Source of the DNA: a virus
DNA: 33,129 nt
IMG/VR virus record: IMGVR_UViG_3300006071_000050
Span: 1 to 33,129 of that record
Direction: 5' to 3' (one strand)
Shown here: positions 5,507-11,099 of the stretch, piece after piece
Layout: each line of letters starts with the position of its first letter
Position numbering within the stretch: the stretch's first letter is position 1
Translations under genes and position numbers: made by a program
The notes under the pieces: model-generated
Told to the model about the DNA's origin: nothing
Database searches by the model: none
The model's input: the letters and a program-made list of their open reading frames with translations, nothing else

Positions 5507-5899
5507 TTGGCTCAAGTTAATAAGCACATCCTTGTTACAGGATATCTAGAAGAAGCTCCTACTGCGGAGTATGTTACGTTTCTTGAAGACTGGTTCAATC
5601 GTTTGGTTGAAGCAGTTGATATGAAGGTGTTAATTGATCCTATCTGTGTTTGGTGTGACGATGAAGGAAACGAAGGCGTAACGGGGATGGTTGGTATTAC
5701 TACCAGTCACTCATCTATTCATTTTTGGTCAGGTGAACCAAGTTTTTATAAGTTTGATCTATATTCATGCAAGGATTTCGCAATTGAAGCTGTAGCAGAT
5801 ATGCTCAAGGAACTTGGAACCTACAAGTTCACCTACACTGTAGTTGATCGCACAGATGATGAACATCCTGTGATTGACAGTGGTGTTGTCACTTTCTAA
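5507..5899 (+). CDS. SpeD-like pyruvoyl-dependent decarboxylase homologue
   Basis: Resembles the small prokaryotic S-adenosylmethionine decarboxylase fold (130 aa). Known SpeD proteins self-cleave at a Ser that becomes a pyruvoyl group. The segment TTSHSSIHFW aligns with the family ESHLTIHTWPE: Ser67 fits the pyruvoyl Ser, His72 the processing His, and Cys88 in DLYSCKDF the catalytic Cys. The residue before Ser67 is Thr rather than Glu, and the PE after Trp is replaced, so substrate and even self-cleavage are uncertain; some SpeD relatives are reported to decarboxylate ornithine or arginine. The start appears to be TTG 5507, with AAAGG about 9 nt upstream; the ATG at 5502 is out of frame and soon stops. 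It stands alone behind a terminator and a late promoter. Confidence 0.7.
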   Translation: MAQVNKHILVTGYLEEAPTAEYVTFLEDWFNRLVEAVDMKVLIDPICVWCDDEGNEGVTGMVGITTSHSSIHFWSGEPSFYKFDLYSCKDFAIEAVADMLKELGTYKFTYTVVDRTDDEHPVIDSGVVTF

Positions 5900-6036
5900 A
5901 TACCGAGGTTGGAGTTCCCGTGACTCCGTTGGTACCTGAGGACAAAGAGGAAAATAACACTAGTTTCCTCTCCTGCTGGGCCATAATCAAAACATGGGCG
6001 GATACGGAGAGAGTTGTGTTAACTCTCTCCCGACAT
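5900..6036 (+). ncRNA. Hairpin-rich region before tRNA-Trp
   Basis: Three perfect stem-loops follow each other: GGAGT/ACTCC (about 5911-5927), GAGGAAA/TTTCCTC (about 5947-5970) and GGAGAGAGTT/AACTCTCTCC (6006-6015/6021-6030). None has a long T run, so they look more like processing or spacer structures than terminators. No protein gene is seen. Confidence 0.45.
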
Positions 6037-6110
6037 GCGAGTGTGGTGTAACGGTAGCATGATGGTCTCCAAAACCATTCGTCGGGGTTCAAATCCCTGC
6101 ACTCGTGCCA
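6037..6110 (+). tRNA. tRNA-Trp(CCA)
   Basis: Acceptor GCGAGTG/CACTCGT, anticodon stem ATGGT/ACCAT with loop CTCCAAA, T loop TTCAAAT, discriminator G and CCA encoded. Confidence 0.95.
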
Positions 6111-6129
6111 AACTTTCTGAAAATAGTTC

Positions 6130-6158
6130 TTGACATTACTCTAACAATGTCGTATAAA
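6130..6158 (+). promoter_or_regulatory. Sigma70-type promoter
   Basis: TTGACA (6130-6135), 17-bp spacer, TATAAA (6153-6158), about 100 nt before the HNH gene at 6262. Its RNA would include both arms of the weak repeat around the late promoter at 6237. Confidence 0.7.
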
Positions 6159-6236
6159 GAGATATACAGAGTGAGAAACACATTCTGGTCTTTGACAATG
6201 TTGGTTAAGTTTTAAGTGAAAAGTCTGTCTACCAGG

Positions 6237-6244
6237 TATAAATA
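6237..6244 (+). promoter_or_regulatory. Late promoter TATAAATA
   Basis: Exact T4 late consensus; the predicted start near 6250 is just before AGGAG (6251-6255). GTCT-A-CC (6227-6233) or AGTCT (6222-6226) can pair with the region holding AGGAG in longer RNAs only. The pairing is short, so masking is tentative here. Confidence 0.7.
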
Positions 6245-6261
6245 CATTATAGGAGACTATT

Positions 6262-6882
6262 ATGTATTGTGAGTATGGGTGTGGACAGACTTCTCACTAT
6301 CTTCTTAAGAATGGCAAAAACTGCTGTTCTAAGAGACCGGCAGGCTGCCCGGAGATTAAAAGCAAAAACTCGCTTGCAACCAAACGGGTATATGCAACCG
6401 GTGCTAGACCTTCTGCGAAAGAAGCATATTCATCAATGAGCGAGGATGCTAAAACTCGCATGAATTGGAATAAGGATAAGTATCCTAACACTGTATTTGA
6501 ATACGGTGGAACTGGTAGTCATAAAGCTGTTCTCATCCAAGAACGCGGGCACAGGTGCGAAGCATGTGGATTAGAAGAATGGCAAGGTCATAAGGTTCCT
6601 CTAGAGTTAGAACATATTGATGGTGACAATAAGAACAACATTAAAGAAAATCTCAAACTACTATGCTGCAACTGCCACGCATTGACCGATACCTGGAGAG
6701 GTAGAAATATCAACTCAGGAAAGGTAAAAGTAAGTGACGATGAGCTATTGACAGCCCTTGAGGAATGTAGTAGTATAAGAAAAGCATTACAGAAAGTAGG
6801 TCTTACCCCAAAGGGAGGGAACTACGCTAGAGCTAACAAATTACGGGCGCGTGGCGAAATTGGTCATACGCAGGAGACTTAA
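6262..6882 (+). CDS. HNH homing endonuclease whose stop is the tRNA-Leu anticodon
   Basis: 206-aa paralogue of the product of 1258-1920: same Cys-rich N-terminus (CEYGCG...CCSKRPAGC), same linker block (PSAKEAY, MNWN) and same nuclease core (CEAC, LELEHIDGDNKNN, CCNCHALTDTW; His118, Asn130, His139). AGGAG precedes ATG 6262 by 6 nt. The final 13 codons run through the acceptor, D arm and 5' anticodon stem of tRNA-Leu(TAA), and the stop codon 6880-6882 coincides exactly with the tRNA anticodon. The C-terminal tail is thus dictated by the tRNA sequence, as if the gene was inserted so that its frame runs into the tRNA. Confidence 0.92.
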   Translation: MYCEYGCGQTSHYLLKNGKNCCSKRPAGCPEIKSKNSLATKRVYATGARPSAKEAYSSMSEDAKTRMNWNKDKYPNTVFEYGGTGSHKAVLIQERGHRCEACGLEEWQGHKVPLELEHIDGDNKNNIKENLKLLCCNCHALTDTWRGRNINSGKVKVSDDELLTALEECSSIRKALQKVGLTPKGGNYARANKLRARGEIGHTQET

Positions 6883-6931
6883 AATCTCCCGGATTTATTC
6901 CGTGTCGGTTCGAGTCCGACCGCGCCCACCA
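6845..6931 (+). tRNA. tRNA-Leu(TAA)
   Basis: Class II tRNA: acceptor GGGCGCG/CGCGCCC, anticodon stem GGAGA/TCTCC with loop CTTAAAA, long variable arm, T arm GTCGG/CCGAC, CCA encoded. Bases 6845-6882 are also HNH coding sequence. Confidence 0.96.
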
Positions 6932-6939
6932 AGTTTAGC

Positions 6940-7015
6940 GGCCCCTTCGTCTAGAGGCCTAGGACACTGCCCTTTCACGGCAACGACACGGGTTCGAATC
7001 CCGTAGGGGTCACCA
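6940..7015 (+). tRNA. tRNA-Glu(TTC)
   Basis: Acceptor GGCCCCT/AGGGGTC, anticodon loop CTTTCAC in a stem TGCC/GGCA with an outer C-A mismatch, T arm ACGGG/CCCGT, CCA encoded. Confidence 0.93.
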
Positions 7016-7020
7016 GTCGC

Positions 7021-7028
7021 TATAAATA
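7021..7028 (+). promoter_or_regulatory. Late promoter TATAAATA
   Basis: The box lies 6 nt after tRNA-Glu. The leader of about 40 nt to the lipoprotein gene carries a 6-bp hairpin (GATCCG/CGGGTC) and then AAGGAA. Confidence 0.75.
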
Positions 7029-7075
7029 CAGAGATCCGATGAAACGGGTCCAAAAAACAAAACAAGGAAAATAAC

Positions 7076-7273
7076 ATGAAGAAGATTGTTACTCTTGCTG
7101 CTGTTGCAGCACTAACTACCCTTGCTGCTTGCAGCGGTAAGGCTCCGGAAGCAGCCAGCACTGATGCTGCTACTAGCGCCGCATCTGACGCTGCATCTGA
7201 TGCTGCTACTGCCGCTGCTACTGACGTAGCTGGTGGTAAGACTGATCGTGATACTTCGGTAGAAGCCAAGTAA
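7076..7273 (+). CDS. Small Ala-rich lipoprotein (65 aa)
   Basis: The first 18 residues are a classic lipoprotein signal: MKK, a hydrophobic stretch of Ala, Leu, Val and Thr, then lipobox LAAC with Cys19 followed by Ser. Family knowledge says such a protein is cut before the Cys, lipidated, and held in a membrane. The mature part is a low-complexity Ala/Ser/Asp stretch with repeated SDAA-type units and a short charged end, so it may act as a spacer or envelope modifier rather than an enzyme. AAGGAAAATAAC precedes ATG 7076, and a strong late promoter is at 7021. A role in lysis or superinfection exclusion is possible but unproven. Confidence 0.8.
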   Translation: MKKIVTLAAVAALTTLAACSGKAPEAASTDAATSAASDAASDAATAAATDVAGGKTDRDTSVEAK

Positions 7274-7290
7274 TCTAAAAGGAGCCAATC

Positions 7291-7518
7291 GTGGGTGAAG
7301 TTATTCACGTTGAGTTTGGTAAGATGGACATTGAAGAACAGGAGGTTCTAGGGGTAAACTTAGACCTTACTGCTTACTTGGACACATTGCGTAATCAAGG
7401 AATTATTGAAGATGACATTCTTGACATTATTGACGCAATCAACGACATGGATGCATACTTTGCCGCAGATGATGAGGTAAAGACATTCGCTGATGGTTGG
7501 CTCCAACAGTTTTTATAA
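7291..7518 (+). CDS. Small acidic protein (75 aa), GTG start
   Basis: GTG 7291 has AAAGGAG 7 nt upstream and lies 17 nt after the lipoprotein stop, so the two are probably co-transcribed from the late promoter at 7021. The product is strongly acidic and largely helical (EEDILDIIDAINDMDAYF), with no membrane segment. I do not recognise a family. Confidence 0.75.
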   Translation: MGEVIHVEFGKMDIEEQEVLGVNLDLTAYLDTLRNQGIIEDDILDIIDAINDMDAYFAADDEVKTFADGWLQQFL

Positions 7519-7524
7519 GTTAAT

Positions 7525-7610
7525 GCGTAGGTGGGTGAGTGGTTAATACCAGCAGACTGTAAATCTGCCGTCGTGAGACTACGTTGGTTCGAATCCAACC
7601 CTGCGCACCA
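7525..7610 (+). tRNA. tRNA-Tyr(GTA)
   Basis: Class II tRNA: acceptor GCGTAGG/CCTGCGC, anticodon stem GCAGA/TCTGC with loop CTGTAAA, long variable arm, T arm GTTGG/CCAAC, CCA encoded. Confidence 0.95.
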
Positions 7611-7616
7611 AACATT

Positions 7617-7635
7617 GCTCTTGTAGCTCAATAAT
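7617..7635 (+). pseudogene. tRNA 5' remnant
   Basis: GCTCTTGTAGCTCAATAAT matches the acceptor and D-stem start of a typical tRNA (TAGCTCAA), then breaks off into the next intact tRNA. It is read as a truncated duplicate. Confidence 0.5.
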
Positions 7636-7637
7636 AT

Positions 7638-7713
7638 GGTCCCGTAGCTCAATTGGTAGAGCTGGCCGCTCATAACGGCTAGGTTGTCGGATCGTGCCCG
7701 GCCGGGACTACCA
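7638..7713 (+). tRNA. tRNA-Met(CAT), elongator-type
   Basis: Acceptor GGTCCCG/CGGGACT, D stem GCTC/GAGC, anticodon stem GGCCG/CGGCT with loop CTCATAA, CCA encoded. The T loop starts ATCG instead of TTCG, as in tRNA-Asp at 58. A lysidine-modified Ile tRNA cannot be excluded. Its last 6 nt overlap the end of the antisense HNH gene. Confidence 0.88.
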
Positions 7714-8145
7714 CCAACGATTGCCCTTGCTACGATTCTCTTTGATAGTGAGATATTGCAGGTTATCTTCATGGTGCTTCCCTCCCTTTGAAAGGGGCAC
7801 AATATGATCAACTTCATGACCTTCGGGACAGTTGCGATATATCTCTTTTATCTTTGCAAGATTAGCGCCGGGGTCAAGAACTTTGTATTGTCTTGCGCGA
7901 TATCTGCTTTGACGCATTGCATTTGATTTTTTGAGGTGCTCCTCACTAACTCTAAGTGCATCTGAGCTACACTGCATAGAGCAATACTTCTTTGATGTAG
8001 TAATAGTTCCGCAATGAGCGCAAGGATGAGGAAACACCTTTCTTTCTACTCTGCAAACTCCGCGATTATTATGTTTAGCAGAGCAGGATTTTGAACAGAA
8101 TCTAGGATTTGACGTTTCTTTATCACAGTGAATGCATTTGTTCAT
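7708..8145 (-). CDS. HNH endonuclease on the opposite strand
   Basis: 145-aa HNH protein and the only reverse-strand gene in the tRNA island. The N-terminus has two Cys-rich zinc-ribbon-like modules (CIHC...FCSKSC and CAHC...YCSMQC). The nuclease core near the C-terminus reads CPEGHEVDHIVPLSKGG...HEDNLQYL...ENRSKGNRW. The TAG stop is read from 7710-7708, inside the CCA end of tRNA-Met, so the gene and tRNA converge and overlap by 6 nt. No Shine-Dalgarno is seen; a late box (AATAAATA on this strand, 8158-8151) ends 6 nt before the ATG, as in the leaderless genes on the other strand. Confidence 0.88.
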   Translation of the reverse strand: MNKCIHCDKETSNPRFCSKSCSAKHNNRGVCRVERKVFPHPCAHCGTITTSKKYCSMQCSSDALRVSEEHLKKSNAMRQSRYRARQYKVLDPGANLAKIKEIYRNCPEGHEVDHIVPLSKGGKHHEDNLQYLTIKENRSKGNRWW

Positions 8146-8150
8146 ACTAT

Positions 8151-8158
8151 TATTTATT
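8151..8158 (-). promoter_or_regulatory. Late promoter AATAAATA, leaderless arrangement (reverse strand)
   Basis: On the reverse strand the last base of the box is 6 nt before the A of the HNH start codon at 8145. Confidence 0.6.
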
Positions 8159-8219
8159 CCTATTGCGTTACGGTACGGTACTAGATTCGAATCATTTTTT
8201 ATAACACGCCTTACAAAGA

Positions 8220-8227
8220 GTTAAATA
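8220..8227 (+). promoter_or_regulatory. Late-type box GTTAAATA, leaderless arrangement
   Basis: A weaker match to the late consensus, but its last base is again exactly 6 nt before the start codon at 8233, and no ribosome site is present. Confidence 0.5.
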
Positions 8228-8232
8228 GACAT

Positions 8233-8895
8233 ATGAGAAAACTTTTTGCACTAGTAGCCCTTTTGTTTGCAACTCCTGTCTATGCACAGAGTAATCAAAC
8301 AACCGATGGAACTCATGCTGTATTAGCAGTAGGTGGAATGTTTACTGATCATGGTAATGCCACTGCTACTGTTGACGGCGAGTTGACTACGCAGTATGGT
8401 CGCTGGCAGGGAGTTTACGATATCAACTATAACTATCAGCAGAGCAAGAGTGTTGCAACTGTCAACATGGGTGCCGCTGAAATCAAGCGTAACTATGCAT
8501 TGAATGATAGAAACTATGTAATCGGTGATATTCGTTACGATTACAATCAGTTCCGTCCTTGGCAGAATACTTATGTTGTTGCAAGCGGCTGGGGCTATAA
8601 GGTTTATCGTAGCGATCATATCAAGGTCAGCAATGAGTTATCTGCTGGTTATAGACACACTGACGATGGTGACTACTTTGTTGCTCGTGACAGTGTTTGG
8701 TTCCGTTATTCAAATGGTCCATTGACCGCGTATAACAAGTTTCTTTATGAAAAGAGCAACATTGATTATTACCGAAATCAAGCTGCAATCACGTATAACT
8801 TGAATAATTTGGTTGCAATTGGTGTTCAAAATCTATATACTAGAGATATTAAAGAGAATGATATTACTAGCTTTACACTAGGTGTAAAGTTTTAA
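8233..8895 (+). CDS. Outer-membrane beta-barrel protein, DUF481-like (YdiY type)
   Basis: 220-aa protein with a cleavable signal peptide ([18 protein letters not shown], cut before Gln19). The rest alternates hydrophobic and polar residues in strands rich in Tyr, Asn and Trp and ends in Phe, the usual outer-membrane barrel signature. The pattern ([42 protein letters not shown], final FTLGVKF) resembles the DUF481/YdiY family. In the host it would be exported and inserted into the outer membrane; a phage could use this to block receptors or change permeability, which is inference. It has no Shine-Dalgarno and a late-type box 6 nt before the ATG. It is followed 7 nt later by tRNA-Ser(TGA). Confidence 0.8.
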   Translation: MRKLFALVALLFATPVYAQSNQTTDGTHAVLAVGGMFTDHGNATATVDGELTTQYGRWQGVYDINYNYQQSKSVATVNMGAAEIKRNYALNDRNYVIGDIRYDYNQFRPWQNTYVVASGWGYKVYRSDHIKVSNELSAGYRHTDDGDYFVARDSVWFRYSNGPLTAYNKFLYEKSNIDYYRNQAAITYNLNNLVAIGVQNLYTRDIKENDITSFTLGVKF

Positions 8896-8902
8896 CAAAT
8901 AC

Positions 8903-8990
8903 GGAGAGATGGCAGAGTGGTCGATTGCGGCGGTCTTGAAAACCGCTGAACTGCAAGGTTCCGTGGGTTCGAATCCCACTCTCTCCGCCA
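8903..8990 (+). tRNA. tRNA-Ser(TGA)
   Basis: Class II tRNA: acceptor GGAGAGA/TCTCTCC, anticodon loop CTTGAAA, long variable arm, T arm GTGGG/CCCAC, discriminator G and CCA encoded. Confidence 0.96.
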
Positions 8991-9008
8991 AGTTTAGAAA
9001 GTCCAAAT

Positions 9009-9413
9009 ATGTCGTATGTACTGTTTCTTGATGATGTTAGAAACCCTGACGATGTAACTTGGGCTGAATTCCCTCGCTTTGAGACTACATTCACTGTTCG
9101 CAACTATGAAGGATTTGTCAATCAAATCTCTCGCGGAGGAATGCCAGCTTTCGTTTGTTTTGATCATGATCTAGCTGACGAACATTATATAGCTATGCTC
9201 AAAGAAAACGAAAGTGATCCTGTCAAACAGCTTGAAACTATCGTAGACTATGGTACTGAAAAGACTGGTTACGATTGTGCCAAGTGGCTCGTTGACTATT
9301 GCAGTGAGAAAGGTTTCAAGTTCCCTAAGTACATTGTTCACTCAATGAACCCTGCTGGAAAAGAACGTATCACTGGATACATTGAAAATGCGAGAAAACA
9401 TTTGGATATATGA
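9009..9413 (+). CDS. Cyclic-phosphate-processing receiver-domain protein
   Basis: 134-aa protein with the compact receiver-like fold that Aravind and colleagues linked to RNA repair. [11 protein letters not shown] (residues 5-15) carries the acidic pair, [10 protein letters not shown] (about 47-57) the Asp-His-Asp motif, [12 protein letters not shown] the conserved Gly-Asp region, and [13 protein letters not shown] the final HS-N-G element. In this family the receiver phosphorylation site is replaced by these His/Asp residues, thought to act on cyclic phosphate ends of RNA or nucleotides. Its place amid tRNA genes fits tRNA or RNA-end repair after host nuclease attack, but that is inference. 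ATG 9009 has only a weak GAAAG upstream. Confidence 0.7.
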   Translation: MSYVLFLDDVRNPDDVTWAEFPRFETTFTVRNYEGFVNQISRGGMPAFVCFDHDLADEHYIAMLKENESDPVKQLETIVDYGTEKTGYDCAKWLVDYCSEKGFKFPKYIVHSMNPAGKERITGYIENARKHLDI

Positions 9414-9442
9414 GGCTTAAACCACTTGTTTAACGAACAAAT

Positions 9443-9477
9443 GATAAATAGATCATACAAGGAAATAAAGTATGATC
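9443..9477 (+). promoter_or_regulatory. Late promoter with start-codon-masking repeat
   Basis: GATAAATA (9443-9450) is followed by GATCATAC (9451-9458), perfectly complementary to GTATGATC (9470-9477), which contains the ATG at 9472; the loop holds the AAGGAA ribosome site. The predicted late start near 9456 removes most of the left arm. Confidence 0.75.
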
Positions 9478-10170
9478 TGTGATTATGGTTGTGGTAGCAA
9501 AGCTATAAAAACGCTTAAGAACAGTAAAAACTGTTGTAGCAACTCACCAAGCTCTTGTCCTGCAATGAAGGCCAAGAATAGCGATAGAGTCAAAGCTAGG
9601 CGGGCTATAGCAGGTGACTCTTATTGGAAGAATGGGCACCCTAAGGGCAATACTAGCGGAAAGGCGTTGTTGGGTAAAACTTACGATGCATTGTACGGCA
9701 ATGAAGCACTTGCCCAACGCTTGTCCCGATCATTGGGTAATAAAGGAAAAGGCTCATACAAGAACTTTACTCCTGAACAGAAACTAGAACACGCTTCTCG
9801 TGCTAGAGAAAACATTCTTGCAAGATATGAATCCGGATGGATGCCAAAGGCAGGTAGGTGCAAGAAGATTCAGTATGTATCTCCGATCGCAGGCACTGTC
9901 TGGGTAGACGGCACCTGGGAGTTAGCGGTTGCTAAATGGCTAGACCTTAAAGGATATATGTGGAAACGAAATACTACACGATTCCCCTATACTAATCTTA
10001 AAGGTAACTTGAGTCATTACACTCCGGATTTCTACGTTGAAGAAATGGGAGGGTATTTAGAGATTAAGGGTTATGAAACTGCGCTAGATCGCTGTAAGTG
10101 GTCGCAGTTCTCTGAACCTCTCGTAGTCTGGAAGAAAAAAGATTTAGTAGAGAATAGCATACTAGAGTAA
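9472..10170 (+). CDS. Homing-type endonuclease: HNH-family N-terminus with PD-(D/E)XK-like nuclease
   Basis: 232-aa protein with the same Cys-rich N-terminus as the HNH proteins at 1258 and 6262 (CDYGCG...NCCSNSPSSCP, MKAKNS), but without the HNH core. Residues 60-130 contain basic repeats of the kind found in modular DNA-binding regions of homing enzymes. The C-terminal 100 residues hold PDFYVEE followed by YLEIKGY, matching the PD...(D/E)xK active site, preceded by a TWELAVAKWLD helix and NTTRFPY. This looks like a domain swap: one targeting module joined to different nucleases. Late-only expression is suggested by the repeat at 9451-9477. It ends 12 nt before tRNA-Ser(GCT). Confidence 0.82.
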   Translation: MICDYGCGSKAIKTLKNSKNCCSNSPSSCPAMKAKNSDRVKARRAIAGDSYWKNGHPKGNTSGKALLGKTYDALYGNEALAQRLSRSLGNKGKGSYKNFTPEQKLEHASRARENILARYESGWMPKAGRCKKIQYVSPIAGTVWVDGTWELAVAKWLDLKGYMWKRNTTRFPYTNLKGNLSHYTPDFYVEEMGGYLEIKGYETALDRCKWSQFSEPLVVWKKKDLVENSILE

Positions 10171-10182
10171 ATATATCTATAA

Positions 10183-10270
10183 GGAAGGTGGGCAGGCTGG
10201 TAATGCAGCAGATTGCTAATCTGTACAACCCGCAAGGGTTGAGTGGGTTCGATTCCCACACCTTCCGCCA
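10183..10270 (+). tRNA. tRNA-Ser(GCT)
   Basis: Class II tRNA: acceptor GGAAGGT/ACCTTCC, anticodon loop TTGCTAA, long variable arm with an AACCC/GGGTT hairpin, discriminator G and CCA encoded. Confidence 0.95.
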
Positions 10271-10279
10271 AGATAATGG

Positions 10280-10308
10280 TTGACATTCGTTCTGAATGTT
10301 GTTATAAG
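10280..10308 (+). promoter_or_regulatory. Sigma70-type promoter before tRNA-Cys
   Basis: TTGACA (10280-10285), 17-bp spacer, TATAAG (10303-10308). It drives tRNA-Cys, Ile, Lys and the gene at 10604. Confidence 0.75.
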
Positions 10309-10328
10309 AAATCTATAAAGAAATAAAC

Positions 10329-10416
10329 GCCCGGTTGGCAGAGCGGCCGAATGCAGAGGACTGCAAATCCTCCGAGAGTATTCTCCACGCAAGTTCAAAT
10401 CTTGCACCGGGCTCCA
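10329..10416 (+). tRNA. tRNA-Cys(GCA) with long variable arm
   Basis: Acceptor GCCCGGT/ACCGGGC, anticodon stem AGGA/TCCT with loop CTGCAAA, T arm GCAAG/CTTGC, discriminator U as usual for Cys, CCA encoded. The variable region carries a GAGA/TCTC hairpin, which is unusual for Cys. Confidence 0.9.
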
Positions 10417-10422
10417 TTATTT

Positions 10423-10496
10423 GGTTCTGTAGTTAAATGGTATAACGACCGACTGATAATCGGTCATTGGAAGTTCGATTCTTCCCGGAACCACCA
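10423..10496 (+). tRNA. tRNA-Ile(GAT)
   Basis: Acceptor GGTTCTG/CGGAACC, anticodon stem ACCGA/TCGGT with loop CTGATAA, T loop TTCGATT, CCA encoded. Confidence 0.95.
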
Positions 10497-10505
10497 AAGT
10501 TATAT

Positions 10506-10581
10506 GGACCGGTAGCTCAGTAGGTAGAGCATGGGCCTTTTAAGCCTAGGGTCGAGGGTTCAAGCCCCTCCCGGTTCACCA
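10506..10581 (+). tRNA. tRNA-Lys(TTT)
   Basis: Acceptor GGACCGG/CCGGTTC, anticodon stem TGGGC/GCCTA with loop CTTTTAA, T arm GAGGG/CCCTC, CCA encoded. Confidence 0.95.
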
Positions 10582-10603
10582 AATACACAGAAAGGAGAAG
10601 GCA

Positions 10604-10978
10604 ATGGGCTGGCGTGATACTCATGTAGACGTTAATGATATGCTTGGTAAGACCTTCTCTAAGGTTACTGCTACTATGGATACAGTAACGTTTGAAAACG
10701 ATGAAGTATGTTATGTGCTTTATCATGATCAAGATTGTTGCGAATCAGTGGTAGTTGAAGATATCAACGGTGATCTTGAAGACCTCGCGGGTTGGCCATT
10801 GCTAATCGCTCGTGAAGATCACAATGCGGATGGAACAAAATTAGATGAAGAATCCTATACGTGGACCTTCTACAACTTCGCAACCTTCAAGGGGTATGTG
10901 ACTATTAGGTTCCTCGGAACTTCAAATGGTTATTACAGCGAAAGTGTATATTGTAAGAAAGAAACTTTGAAAAAGTAA
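10604..10978 (+). CDS. Conserved phage protein, DUF7448-like (124 aa)
   Basis: The segment MLGKTFSKVTATMDTVTF, then VLYHDQDCCESVVVEDINGDLEDLAGWPLL, matches a small phage/bacterial family I recall as DUF7448, whose hallmark is the HDQDCCE(S)V motif; the function is unknown. The protein is acidic, probably beta-rich, with no signal or membrane segment. AAAGGAG is 7 nt before ATG 10604. It is the last gene of the transcript starting at 10280 and lies 22 nt after tRNA-Lys. The DUF number is from memory and not verified. Confidence 0.75.
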   Translation: MGWRDTHVDVNDMLGKTFSKVTATMDTVTFENDEVCYVLYHDQDCCESVVVEDINGDLEDLAGWPLLIAREDHNADGTKLDEESYTWTFYNFATFKGYVTIRFLGTSNGYYSESVYCKKETLKK

Positions 10979-10987
10979 AAAAAACGG

Positions 10988-11016
10988 TTGACAAGCAACG
11001 AGAAGTATAGTATATC
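10988..11016 (+). promoter_or_regulatory. Sigma70-type promoter inside an inverted repeat
   Basis: TTGACA (10988-10993), 17-bp spacer, TATATC (11011-11016). The 14-nt arm 10992-11005 in the spacer is perfectly complementary to 11086-11099. A second arm, CGAGAAGCT (11032-11040), competes for the same right arm (AGCTTCTCG, 11084-11092) and is the only one present in RNA started here. Confidence 0.65.
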
Positions 11017-11031
11017 TAGTATATCAAGTGA

Positions 11032-11092
11032 CGAGAAGCTCCGAATGGTCTTTCGTATATTGCTAGTTATTGCTAAGTGGACTAGCTTCTCG
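11032..11092 (+). ncRNA. Leader hairpin with competing partner
   Basis: CGAGAAGCT/AGCTTCTCG (9 bp) encloses about 43 nt. Read-through RNA can instead form the 14-bp helix 10992-11005/11086-11099, so two exclusive folds exist depending on where transcription began. No gene lies between 10979 and 11288; besides this element the stretch holds covarying hairpin copy 2. Confidence 0.45.
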
Positions 11093-11099
11093 TTGCTTG

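Noticed and set aside
5502-5549. ATG at 5502 as start of the SpeD-like gene
   Set aside because: It is in another frame and stops after 15 codons; the conserved frame begins at TTG 5507.
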